18,240 nt of DNA from an uncultured Limnohabitans sp. (GTDB lineage Bacteria; Pseudomonadota; Gammaproteobacteria; Burkholderiales; Burkholderiaceae_C), in NCBI GenBank assembly GCA_937928195.1, contig CALEYZ010000078.1, forward strand, positions 1 through 18,240, given 5' to 3'. The position numbers and the translations under genes are program-made. The first letter of the stretch is position 1; every line of letters begins with the position of its first letter. The notes below the pieces were generated by a model. That model searched no databases, was not told the DNA's origin, and worked only from the letters and a program-made list of their open reading frames with translations. Below, in pieces: positions 1 to 7,276 of this stretch.

Positions 1-50
1 TACGAGATATGCCTAAGTGACTGGAGTTCAGACGTGTGCTCTTCCGATCT
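1..50 (+). other. Illumina sequencing adapter at the contig end
   Basis: Bases 1-8 match the end of the P7 flow-cell sequence, bases 9-16 (atgcctaa) look like an 8-base sample index, and bases 17-50 match the TruSeq read-2 adapter, ending in cttccgatct. This is library-construction sequence left on the assembled contig, not genomic DNA. The reading frame of the downstream uvrA fragment runs into it by chance, so any start codon placed here (for example GTG at 34) is false. Confidence 0.97.
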
Positions 51-315
51 CGTACTGGACGAGCCCACTGTGGGCTTGCACATGGCCGACGTTGACAAGC
101 TGATTCACGTGTTGCACCGCTTGGTCAATGCGGGTCACAGCGTGTTGGTGATTGAACACGACTTGGATGTGATTGCCGAAGCTGACTGGATCATTGACCT
201 GGGACCCGATGGTGGCAAGGCCGGTGGCCAAGTGGTGGCCAGTGCCAGCCCCGAAGACGTGGTGCGCTTGGGCACCCACACGGGCAAAGCCTTGAAGGCC
301 GTGCTGGCAAGGTAA
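51..315 (+). CDS. uvrA: UvrA-like excinuclease ABC subunit A, C-terminal fragment
   Basis: This is the last 87 codons (first whole codon at 52) of a UvrA-type ABC ATPase. UvrA is the DNA-damage recognition subunit of UvrABC nucleotide excision repair in the cytoplasm. Visible features are the Walker B/D-loop region LDEPTVGLH, the H-loop VIEHDLDVI, and the UvrA-type ending ADWIIDLGPDGG. The TAA stop is at 313-315. The 5' part is missing only because the contig ends in adapter sequence, so this is not a pseudogene. The wording LDEPTVGLHMADV differs slightly from the common LDEPTTGLHFxD, so this could be one of the UvrA paralogues found in some proteobacteria. It is unrelated in function to the polysaccharide locus that follows and faces it tail to tail. 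Confidence 0.9.
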
Positions 316-330
316 ACAATTCACGAACAT

Positions 331-359
331 ATCAAGCTCTGCTATGTGCAGTGCTTGAT
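331..359. terminator. Hairpin between convergent uvrA and ligase-like genes
   Basis: An inverted repeat has arms ATCAAGC (331-337) and GCTTGAT (353-359), plus an inner CTGC/GCAG pair around a TATGT loop. It lies in the 76-bp gap between two convergent stop codons, where a bidirectional terminator is expected. No clear T-run follows on either strand, so intrinsic termination is uncertain. Confidence 0.45.
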
Positions 360-391
360 AACTTGCTCACTCACGTGCTTGTTGCCGTGCT

Positions 392-1681
392 TTACTGCCT
401 AGCCTCTTCACTGGCCGCCATCACCAGCGCCAGTGAAATACTGAGCGACAACATGGCCCCATAGTAGTTATGGACCATGTTGGTATTGGACAAACCGGCC
501 GTGAGGTGCATGAACAAAATGCCCAAAATACCTTGCGCCGCGCGCGGATGGGGCACCCACAACTTGCGCACCACCAAGCCCATGCCCGTGGCCAGCACCA
601 ACAAACTGATGATGCCCATCAGGCCATGGCTGACCCACGCGTCTAAAAACTCGTGGTGCAAGTGCCCCAGCTTTTGCACTTGTGCCGAATTGATTTCCAA
701 GCCCCATTGCTTGATCATGGCAATGCTGTTTTCTTTGCCGTAGCCAAACCAAGGCTGGGCTTCAATGGCGTCCAGCGCCTTGCTCCACAAAAACAAGCGC
801 GAGCCCACCGAGGTGTTGGCGGCTTCGCCGGGGTTGCTTTGCGACAAGGAGGCTTCGACCCAGACCTCAGACAGGCGGTGAAAAATGGCCGTGAGCCAAG
901 CCGGCTGAACAGACAAAATCCAAATGAAACTGCCAAACACCAAGCCCAGCAGCAACCAGGTGCGCAGGCGAACGGTGGCCATTTGAAGCAAGGTGCGATT
1001 GGACGCTGCCACGTAGCAGGCAAGCGACATCCAAATGAGCAGACCATAGACCCCGCGCGATTGGCTCAACACCACACCCATGCAGCCCATCATGACCGCC
1101 ACCGCCCACAAGCGGCGGCGTGCCGCGGAAATTTGAGGGTCCAGCACCATGGGGGCCAGCAAGCACACCAAAAAGCTCAGGCTGACGGCCCAGGCAATGG
1201 CGTGCAACGGGGTTTCGCGGCCATACAGTGCAGTGACGCCCATGCCAATGGCGCAGGCCATGGCCAGGGCATCGCCCAAGCTGCGTTTTTGAGGGCCCAC
1301 GAGGCGGTAAAACGGCGGCCATTTGACCAAAGCCACGGTGGCCATGGCGCCCAGCACCAAGCGTATTTCGGCATGACGGCGGTCCCAGTCATCTTGCCAA
1401 AATGCGTGCGGTATGATTCGAATGGCAGTGGCAGCAAGGCACGCAAAAAGCCAGATTCTGGCGGCTTCCTCTACGGGGGATGGGCCTGAAAAGGCAGCGT
1501 TGCCTGTGAATTGCAAGCCAATGTTAGATCGCTGAATACGCTCCGACCGCAAAAATGCCCAAAATCCCATCAAGCACAGCAGCACCCACGCCAGGCCACC
1601 CAATTTGGTGCTTGTCGGTGCGCCAGCCAAAGTTAGCGCAAAGAAGGCAAATGCAATTGCAGGAAAAGGGCGGCGCAACAA
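392..1681 (-). CDS. O-antigen ligase (WaaL/Wzy_C family) polytopic membrane protein
   Basis: A 429-residue inner-membrane protein of many hydrophobic segments that resembles the O-antigen ligase/polymerase family. The family joins undecaprenyl-linked polysaccharide to lipid A-core (WaaL) or polymerises repeat units (Wzy) on the periplasmic face. Family hallmarks seen are the SQSRG stretch (about residues 206-210), and a large periplasmic loop (about 261-350) ending in HLHHEFLDAW with conserved histidines, followed by SHGLMG and more membrane helices. The start is uncertain: no ATG lies between the upstream stop at 1700-1702 and the coding body, so TTG at 1681 (or the next TTG) is used. A TATAAT box lies about 30 bp upstream on this strand. 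Because a Wzm/Wzt exporter is encoded in the same locus, a ligase role is more likely than polymerase; sequence alone cannot decide. Confidence 0.82.
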   Translation of the reverse strand: MLRRPFPAIAFAFFALTLAGAPTSTKLGGLAWVLLCLMGFWAFLRSERIQRSNIGLQFTGNAAFSGPSPVEEAARIWLFACLAATAIRIIPHAFWQDDWDRRHAEIRLVLGAMATVALVKWPPFYRLVGPQKRSLGDALAMACAIGMGVTALYGRETPLHAIAWAVSLSFLVCLLAPMVLDPQISAARRRLWAVAVMMGCMGVVLSQSRGVYGLLIWMSLACYVAASNRTLLQMATVRLRTWLLLGLVFGSFIWILSVQPAWLTAIFHRLSEVWVEASLSQSNPGEAANTSVGSRLFLWSKALDAIEAQPWFGYGKENSIAMIKQWGLEINSAQVQKLGHLHHEFLDAWVSHGLMGIISLLVLATGMGLVVRKLWVPHPRAAQGILGILFMHLTAGLSNTNMVHNYYGAMLSLSISLALVMAASEEARQ

Positions 1682-1712
1682 TGAGTCTTTTTTCTTAAAT
1701 CAGCGATTAGAA

Positions 1713-1718
1713 ATTATA
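1713..1718 (-). promoter_or_regulatory. Probable -10 box for the ligase-like gene
   Basis: The minus strand reads TATAAT exactly here, 31 bp upstream of the TTG start at 1681. No good -35 box lies 16-18 bp upstream. Instead a CRP-like palindrome is centred 31.5 bp upstream of the box (1742-1757), the layout of an activator-dependent class II promoter. Predicted from sequence only. Confidence 0.5.
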
Positions 1719-1741
1719 GATTGCCCTACTTTGACAGCCAC

Positions 1742-1757
1742 TGTGTCCCAGGTCACA
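1742..1757. promoter_or_regulatory. CRP-like binding site between the ligase-like and GT2 genes
   Basis: The sequence TGTGTCCCAGGTCACA matches TGTGA-N6-TCACA with one mismatch. On the minus strand it sits 31.5 bp (centre to first base) upstream of a perfect TATAAT box, close to the spacing of the two other CRP-like sites in this window (30.5 bp). It overlaps the proposed GTG start of the + strand glycosyltransferase, so it may also affect that gene, or that gene may start further downstream. Confidence 0.45.
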
Positions 1758-2837
1758 TTTCAGGGTGAAAACCCCAGCCACCCCCACGCCAGCGGCTTGC
1801 AATCGCTTGCATTGGAGGGCGTGGCCGTCGACACCTTTTGGTTGCTTGTGCCAACCTACAACCCTGGCCTGGCTCAGTGGGCGCAATGGCTTGAAGCCCT
1901 GAAGACCCAGCAATGCCAGCCCGCTCGCGTGGTGGTGGTCGATTCAGGCTCGACCGATGGCAGTTTGGCCCTCACCGAGCAAGCCCTTCAGCGCACGGCG
2001 GGCCCCGCCTTCAGCCTGTTGCATGTGCAGGCCGCCCAGTTTGACCATGGCGGCACCCGCCAATGGGCCCTCGACCAAGCCTTGCAAGCACACCCACAAA
2101 GCCCGCCGCAGGTGGTGGTGTTCATGACCCAAGACGCGGTCTTGGCCCAGCCCGATGCACTGGGGAATTTGTGCCAGGCCTTTCACAACCCGCAAGTGGC
2201 TGCCGCCTATGGCCGCCAATTGCCCCGGCCGCAAGCGGCTTGGCTTGAAGCCCATGCCCGCCAATTCAATTACCCCGCCCAATCGCGTACCGTGCAATTG
2301 CAAGACAAAGCCAGCTTGGGATTGAAGGTCTGTTTCTTTTCCAACGCCTTTGGTGCCTACCGTTTGGCGGCGCTGCAAGCCCAGGGTGGCTTGCCTGCCG
2401 GTCTGCCCTTGGGTGAAGACAGCTTCACAGCGGGCAAGTTCTTGCTATCGGGTCAATCCCTGCACTACCAAGCCAACGCGGCCGTTTATCATTCACACCA
2501 CTACAACGGGCTACAGGATTTTCAGCGCATGTTTGACACCGGCGTCTTTCACGCTCAAAACCCATGGCTTTTGCAAAGTTTTGGCCGTGCCGAGGGCGAA
2601 GGCTGGCGCCTCCTGCGTGACCAATGGTCCTGCTTGCAAATGCTTGCAAGTGGCCATCCCAGCCTGTCCCCAGCGACAAGCAAACCCCCTGGCCTGTTGG
2701 GCGGGCTGTTGCAAATGGTCTTCACCAATGCCCTCAAATTTTGTGGCTACAAGCTGGGCCAGTGCCACCGTTGCTTGCCCCGCGCACTGAACAAACGCCT
2801 CAGCATGTACAAATCTTTTTGGCAGCCCCGAGCATGA
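1743..2837 (+). CDS. GT2 family glycosyltransferase, RfbF/rhamnosyltransferase-like
   Basis: A cytoplasmic GT-A fold transferase that adds a sugar, plausibly rhamnose, from a nucleotide donor to the growing lipid-linked glycan. Visible motifs are the N-terminal LLVPTYNPG strand, VVVVDSGSTDGS (donor binding), FMTQDAV in the DXD position, and GEDSFTAGKFLLSGQ followed by AVYHSHHY, as in RfbF-type rhamnosyltransferases. The start is unclear: no ATG exists, and TTG 1731, GTG 1743 and GTG 1821 are in frame. GTG 1743 was chosen because codon use looks coding from there on but not upstream. GTG 1821 would put the protein just before the first beta-strand and has GGAG three bases upstream. The stop TGA overlaps the next ATG (ATGA at 2834-2837), so it is translationally coupled to wbaP. 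The sugar specificity is inferred from family resemblance. Confidence 0.82.
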   Translation: MSQVTFQGENPSHPHASGLQSLALEGVAVDTFWLLVPTYNPGLAQWAQWLEALKTQQCQPARVVVVDSGSTDGSLALTEQALQRTAGPAFSLLHVQAAQFDHGGTRQWALDQALQAHPQSPPQVVVFMTQDAVLAQPDALGNLCQAFHNPQVAAAYGRQLPRPQAAWLEAHARQFNYPAQSRTVQLQDKASLGLKVCFFSNAFGAYRLAALQAQGGLPAGLPLGEDSFTAGKFLLSGQSLHYQANAAVYHSHHYNGLQDFQRMFDTGVFHAQNPWLLQSFGRAEGEGWRLLRDQWSCLQMLASGHPSLSPATSKPPGLLGGLLQMVFTNALKFCGYKLGQCHRCLPRALNKRLSMYKSFWQPRA

Positions 2838-4270
2838 TCAACACGCTGTCGCTGTTTCAAGTTCGTGTTTCCAAGTTCGCCATTTTGTTGGGCGACGCCA
2901 TTGCCTTTGCCATTGCCTTCGCCGTGGCCACGCTCATCAATGTGGCGGTCAATCCCAGTCAAAACGTCAGTGTGTGGTTTTCCACGCAAGACATGCAGCG
3001 CTATGTGGCCTGGAGCGGTCTGGTGTTTTTGGGGCTCATGTTGTTCCTCATGCGCTTTCAGCACTACAGCGACCGCCGCCCATTTTGGGACGAGTTGGGC
3101 GATATCTTGCGCCTCATGGGCAGCTTGGCCCTGCTCGACATGACCTTGGTGGCCTCCACCCGTTGGAACTCTTCGCGCTTGTGGTGGCTGCTGGTCTGGG
3201 TGTTGGCCGTGGGCATGGTGGTGTGGGGCCGTGTCATCACGCGCTGGATGCTCAAACAAATGGGCCTGTGGATTCGCCCCACCATCATCATTGGTCATGG
3301 TGAAAACGCGCGCGAGGCCGCCATTGCACTAGAGAGTGAAGCGCGCATGGGCTTTGAAGTAGCCGGGTATGTGGATGTGGACGAGTCCAGTCCACGTCTC
3401 AAACTGAACGGCCAAACGCTGCAAAATTTGCATCAACTGGAAATCTTGGCCGACCAGCCTGGCATCCAGTGGGTCATTGCTTTAGAGCATTCTCAAGCCG
3501 AGCAACGCGAACACTGGTTGCGCACCCTGACCCAATGGGGCGCTACCGACATCAGCGTGATTCCAGCCATGCGCGGTGTGCCTTTGTATGGCACCGACAT
3601 GTCGCACTTCTTCTCGCACGAAGTGGCCCTTTTGCGCGTGCGCAACAACCTGCGTCGCTGGCCTGCACGTTTAACCAAACGTTTGTTTGACACGCTGGTG
3701 GCCGCCTTGCTCTTGGTGCTGTTGTCGCCCCTGATGTTGCTCATTGCGCTGCGCCTCAAGTTGGAAGGTGGCAGTGTGTTGTTTGCGCACCAGCGCATTG
3801 GCAAAAACGGCCGCAAATTCAACTGTTACAAGTTCCGCTCCATGGTGCCCAATGCCGAGCAGCAGCTGCAAAGCTTGCTCCAACACAATGCACAACTCAA
3901 AGCCGAGTGGGACAAAGAACACAAGCTCAAAGACGATCCGCGCATCAGTCGCATGGGGGCGTTTTTACGCCGCACCAGCTTGGATGAATTGCCGCAGTTG
4001 TTCAATGTGCTCAAAAGCGAAATGAGCTTGGTAGGCCCACGCCCCATTGTGGAAGACGAGTTGCAAAAGTACGGCCTCGAAAAAAGCTACTACCTCATGG
4101 TGCGCCCTGGCATGACTGGCCTGTGGCAGGTCAGTGGACGCAACGATGTCGATTACGAAACCCGCGTCTACCTTGACGCTTGGTATGTGAAGAACTGGTC
4201 GCTTTGGTACGACCTGGCCATCTTGTTCAAAACCATCAAGGTGGTGTTTGCCAAACGTGGCGCTTATTGA
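2834..4270 (+). CDS. wbaP: Undecaprenyl-phosphate sugar phosphotransferase WbaP
   Basis: A 478-residue membrane protein that transfers a sugar-1-phosphate (galactose in the type enzyme) from UDP-sugar to undecaprenyl phosphate, starting polysaccharide synthesis at the cytoplasmic face of the inner membrane. It has an N-terminal bundle of membrane helices (about 10-155), a Rossmann-like middle domain starting near IIIGHGENA, a further hydrophobic segment, and the C-terminal bacterial sugar-transferase domain. That domain shows KFRSM (K333), the catalytic Asp-Glu pair in DELPQL (D384-E385), SLVGPRP and RPGMTGLWQVSGR. The length fits full WbaP. The ATG overlaps the stop of the preceding glycosyltransferase, and the next gene starts directly after its TGA, so the three form one operon. 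The donor sugar is not proven by sequence. Confidence 0.93.
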   Translation: MINTLSLFQVRVSKFAILLGDAIAFAIAFAVATLINVAVNPSQNVSVWFSTQDMQRYVAWSGLVFLGLMLFLMRFQHYSDRRPFWDELGDILRLMGSLALLDMTLVASTRWNSSRLWWLLVWVLAVGMVVWGRVITRWMLKQMGLWIRPTIIIGHGENAREAAIALESEARMGFEVAGYVDVDESSPRLKLNGQTLQNLHQLEILADQPGIQWVIALEHSQAEQREHWLRTLTQWGATDISVIPAMRGVPLYGTDMSHFFSHEVALLRVRNNLRRWPARLTKRLFDTLVAALLLVLLSPLMLLIALRLKLEGGSVLFAHQRIGKNGRKFNCYKFRSMVPNAEQQLQSLLQHNAQLKAEWDKEHKLKDDPRISRMGAFLRRTSLDELPQLFNVLKSEMSLVGPRPIVEDELQKYGLEKSYYLMVRPGMTGLWQVSGRNDVDYETRVYLDAWYVKNWSLWYDLAILFKTIKVVFAKRGAY

Positions 4271-5287
4271 ATGAAGCAGGCTGTGGTTAAACACTCAGAC
4301 AATCTCACAGCCTTGCGGCTGATGGCCGCCAGCATGGTTTTGTTTGGCCATGCATTTGTGTTTTTGGGCTTGCCCGAACCGATGTTCATGCAATGGTTGC
4401 CCATGGGGCCATTGGGCGTTTATATTTTCTTTTCAATCAGTGGGTACTTGGTGGCGCAAAGCTGGCAAAGAGACCCCAGCGTGCTTCGGTTTCTCATTCG
4501 ACGTGTGCTTCGAATCTTGCCAGGGCTGTTGGTCTGCACGGTCTTGAGTGTGCTGGTGTTGGGGCCCTTGCTGACAGAAGTGTCTCAAGCAGACTATTGG
4601 AAAAGCCCTCACACCCGTGGCTATTTCAGCAACCTGTACCTCTACATCACGTACTACTTGCCCGGTGTGTTCACCCACAACCGGCTCCCCAATGCGGTGA
4701 ACGGTTCTCTTTGGAGCCTGCCCGTTGAGTTCGCCATGTACTTGTTGATTGTGCTGCTTGGTTTTGCGCGCGCGCCCAAGTGGGGTGTCTTGGCCGCGGC
4801 ATTGCTCTTTATGGCGCTGTCTGCGGGTTGGGCTTTTCAGGCCACCGACATGCTGGTGTTTTACCGCACCGACATGCGCCAATTGGTGCTGTGCGGCGTC
4901 TACTTTTTTGTAGGAGCCAGCATCAACCAGTTCAAATGGGACCGCTTTTTCAATCTCACCAACGTCGTGCTGGCCGTCATTGTTTGGTTGGCCATGAGTC
5001 GGTGGATGGTGGTGTTCATCATGGCCTCTTGGGTTTTTTTGCCCTTCATCATTTTGGCTTTTGGCACCGCCAAAGGCAGCCCACTGGCCCGCGTCACGCC
5101 ATGGGATTTCTCATACGGCATTTACATTTACGCGTTTCCAATCCAGCAAACGATTGTCTATCTCTTTCCCAAAGTTGATTTTTTCTCCTATTTGGGCAGC
5201 ACCCTGCTGATCACCGTTGCATTGGCTGCGCTGTCATGGCATTTTGTTGAGAAACCAGCGCTGAAGCTCAAGCCCTTTCGCGGATAA
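4271..5287 (+). CDS. Acyltransferase family 3 (OafA/NodX-like) O-acyltransferase
   Basis: A 338-residue inner-membrane protein of about ten hydrophobic segments. The family moves acyl groups, usually acetyl, onto sugars of O-antigen or other envelope glycans. The first part, LTALRLMAASMVLFGHAF, carries the conserved family Arg (R16) and His (H27); GPLGVYIFFSISGYL, then RRVLRILPGLL and GSLWSLPVEFAMYL follow, all typical of acyltransferase 3. It lacks the extra C-terminal SGNH hydrolase domain of longer OafA proteins. The ATG abuts the TGA of wbaP with no gap, so expression is coupled. In this locus it probably O-acetylates the polysaccharide being built; the acceptor is unknown. Confidence 0.88.
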   Translation: MKQAVVKHSDNLTALRLMAASMVLFGHAFVFLGLPEPMFMQWLPMGPLGVYIFFSISGYLVAQSWQRDPSVLRFLIRRVLRILPGLLVCTVLSVLVLGPLLTEVSQADYWKSPHTRGYFSNLYLYITYYLPGVFTHNRLPNAVNGSLWSLPVEFAMYLLIVLLGFARAPKWGVLAAALLFMALSAGWAFQATDMLVFYRTDMRQLVLCGVYFFVGASINQFKWDRFFNLTNVVLAVIVWLAMSRWMVVFIMASWVFLPFIILAFGTAKGSPLARVTPWDFSYGIYIYAFPIQQTIVYLFPKVDFFSYLGSTLLITVALAALSWHFVEKPALKLKPFRG

Positions 5288-5313
5288 TTCAAGAAATTGA
5301 AATTAACGCGGCA

Positions 5314-7236
5314 ATGCAAGAGACAAACACAAGACCCGCCCCTGTCCTCACCCTGTCAATCGTCACCTACAACTCTGAAAAATGGCTGAAGGCCTTTTTT
5401 CAGAGTTTGCGCCAGCAAGACTTGCCCTGTGACCAGATTGCCTTGTGTGTGCTCGACAACGGGTCCACCGACGGCACCTATGCCGCGCTGCAAGCGCAGT
5501 TGTCAGCACAAGGGGCATGGGCTCAAGGCTTTGCCAGCGTGCAATTGCACCAAGGCGCCAACATTGGTTTTGGCGCAGGCCACAACCACAACCTGGCCCT
5601 CACGCAAACGCCTTTCTTTTGGGTCACCAACGTTGACCTGGAGTTTGAGCACGACACGCTCACCACCTTGCTGCAAACGGCGCAACAAGATGCTGCACAA
5701 AGCCCGGGTCAAGCAGGCGCCAAAGTGGCCGCCTGGGAGTGCCGTCAAAAACCTTACGAGCACCCCAAGGACTATCACCCGGTGACGGGCGAAACGGCGT
5801 GGTGTTCAAGTGCCTGTGTGCTGTTCAAAACCGATGCGCTCAAAGCCGTGAAGGGCTACGAGCCTTTGCTGTTTTTGTACGGCGAAGACGTCGAGTTGTC
5901 TTACCGCTTGCGCGACCATGGCTACACCCTGCGCTACGTGCCCAATGCCACCGTGTGGCATTTCACGTACGAAGAAGCGGCGCAAATCAAGCCGCAACAA
6001 TTCTTGGGCAGCACGCTGGCCAATGTCTTGCTGCGTTGCCGTTATGGCCGACGCCATGAAGTGATTCAAGGCTTTGTCATGTTTGCCGGCTTGTTTGCTT
6101 TGCGGCCTTTGTTTCCGGGCATGCGCCGCAAATTGCTGGCGCAAACCTGGAAGCTCATGAAGCTGGCGCCTCAGTTTTTAAGCACACGTCGCAAGAGCCA
6201 AGAGAAGTTTCCGTTTCGCATGTGGGATTACGAAATGGCGCGCGAAGGCGCGTTTTACGAATACCCCGTAGCAGCGCAATCGCCCATTGAACTGGCCAAA
6301 GCTTCGGCGCAAGGCGCGCCGCTGGTCAGTGTGCTGATGCGCACCATGCCTGGCCGCGCTGGCAAGTTGCAAGAGGCCATGGCCAGTGTGGCGCACCAAA
6401 CCTATGCCCACATGGGCGGCCCCATCGAGTTGGTGGTGGTGGAAGATGGGGGCCAAGGCGTTGAAAGTGCCAAAGCCGCGGTCGACGCCTTGCGCAGCAG
6501 CGGTGTGTTGGCCAAAGTGGTGTACGTGCCCTTGCCCAAATCGGGCCGCTGTGTGGCCGGCAACAAAGCCTTGGAAGCGGCCACGGGTCAGCTGTGCTGC
6601 TTCTTAGACGATGACGATTTGTTTTACGCCGATCACCTCGAGGTGTTGGTAAGTGAGTGGCTCAAGCAGCCGCAATTGGGCGCGGTGTATTCACTCGGCT
6701 ACGAAGTACGCACCCATGTGCAAAGCGAAGAGCCTTGGGTGTATGACAACGTCATGCACAGCCTGATTCACCGTCAGCCCTTCAGCCGTCCTACGCTGTG
6801 GCACCACAACTATTTCCCCATTCAAACCGTGTTGTTCCAAAGAAAGTTGTATGAAGAATACGGCGGCTTCGATTTGGATTTGGAAAACTTGGAAGACTGG
6901 AATTTGTGGGTGCGTTATTCGTTGAAAAACGATTTCAAACTGATCCCCAAAGTGACCTCCTTGTACCGCGTGCCCGATCTGCTGGACAAAGCCATTCAGC
7001 GCCAAGCCGTGCTGGATGCCTACTACGCCAAAGCCAAAGCCAAACACGATTTGCTCAAGGTGGAATTGACGCTGCCCGAGATTCAGCAAATTGTGGAAGA
7101 GATGACGCGCCAAAGCCAAGTGGCCGGCGTGCCCACGTCATGGCTTAAACAATTGGTGTTGAGCACACCAGGCCTGCGCGGCCTTTATCATCCGCTGAAG
7201 AAGTGGGTGTCTGTGTGGCGACGAATTCGTCGCTAA
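5314..7236 (+). CDS. Bifunctional GT2 glycosyltransferase with two catalytic domains
   Basis: A 640-residue cytoplasmic protein with two GT2 domains in tandem. Domain one (about 12-235) has LSIVTYNSEKWL, VLDNGSTDG, NVDLEF (D108, DXD position) and GEDVELSYRL, resembling rhamnosyltransferase-type enzymes. Domain two (about 333-560) has PLVSVLMRTMPGR, VVVEDGGQG and LDDDDLFYADH (D432 onward), then ENLEDWNLWVRY. Each domain probably adds one sugar in sequence. The gene starts 26 bp after the acyltransferase stop and is likely in the same operon. The ribosome site is weak (aagaaattgaaatta), but ATG 5314 precedes the first beta-strand at a normal distance. The final codons form a 16-bp perfect palindrome (7218-7233). 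Donors and acceptors cannot be read from the sequence. Confidence 0.88.
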   Translation: MQETNTRPAPVLTLSIVTYNSEKWLKAFFQSLRQQDLPCDQIALCVLDNGSTDGTYAALQAQLSAQGAWAQGFASVQLHQGANIGFGAGHNHNLALTQTPFFWVTNVDLEFEHDTLTTLLQTAQQDAAQSPGQAGAKVAAWECRQKPYEHPKDYHPVTGETAWCSSACVLFKTDALKAVKGYEPLLFLYGEDVELSYRLRDHGYTLRYVPNATVWHFTYEEAAQIKPQQFLGSTLANVLLRCRYGRRHEVIQGFVMFAGLFALRPLFPGMRRKLLAQTWKLMKLAPQFLSTRRKSQEKFPFRMWDYEMAREGAFYEYPVAAQSPIELAKASAQGAPLVSVLMRTMPGRAGKLQEAMASVAHQTYAHMGGPIELVVVEDGGQGVESAKAAVDALRSSGVLAKVVYVPLPKSGRCVAGNKALEAATGQLCCFLDDDDLFYADHLEVLVSEWLKQPQLGAVYSLGYEVRTHVQSEEPWVYDNVMHSLIHRQPFSRPTLWHHNYFPIQTVLFQRKLYEEYGGFDLDLENLEDWNLWVRYSLKNDFKLIPKVTSLYRVPDLLDKAIQRQAVLDAYYAKAKAKHDLLKVELTLPEIQQIVEEMTRQSQVAGVPTSWLKQLVLSTPGLRGLYHPLKKWVSVWRRIRR

Positions 7237-7247
7237 GCCAGTGCGGA

Positions 7248-7265
7248 TGCGCCTTTCAAGGCGCA
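7248..7265. terminator. Hairpin between convergent GT2 and methyltransferase genes
   Basis: TGCGCCTTTCAAGGCGCA is an 18-bp perfect inverted repeat in the 40-bp gap between the convergent stops at 7236 and 7277. It could end transcription in both directions, but no clear T-run follows; only a short AT-rich stretch is present. Confidence 0.4.
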
Positions 7266-7276
7266 GGTCAAATAAA

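Noticed and set aside
653..1489. Plus-strand open frame (about 280 codons) opposite the ligase-like gene
   Set aside because: Low-complexity Gln/His/Ala-rich translation typical of antisense frames; the minus-strand protein has clear family motifs.
1731..1759. TTGACA at 1731-1736 as a -35 box for a + strand promoter
   Set aside because: At 17 bp spacing the -10 would be CACATT, only three matches, and it would overlap the CRP-like site; not convincing.
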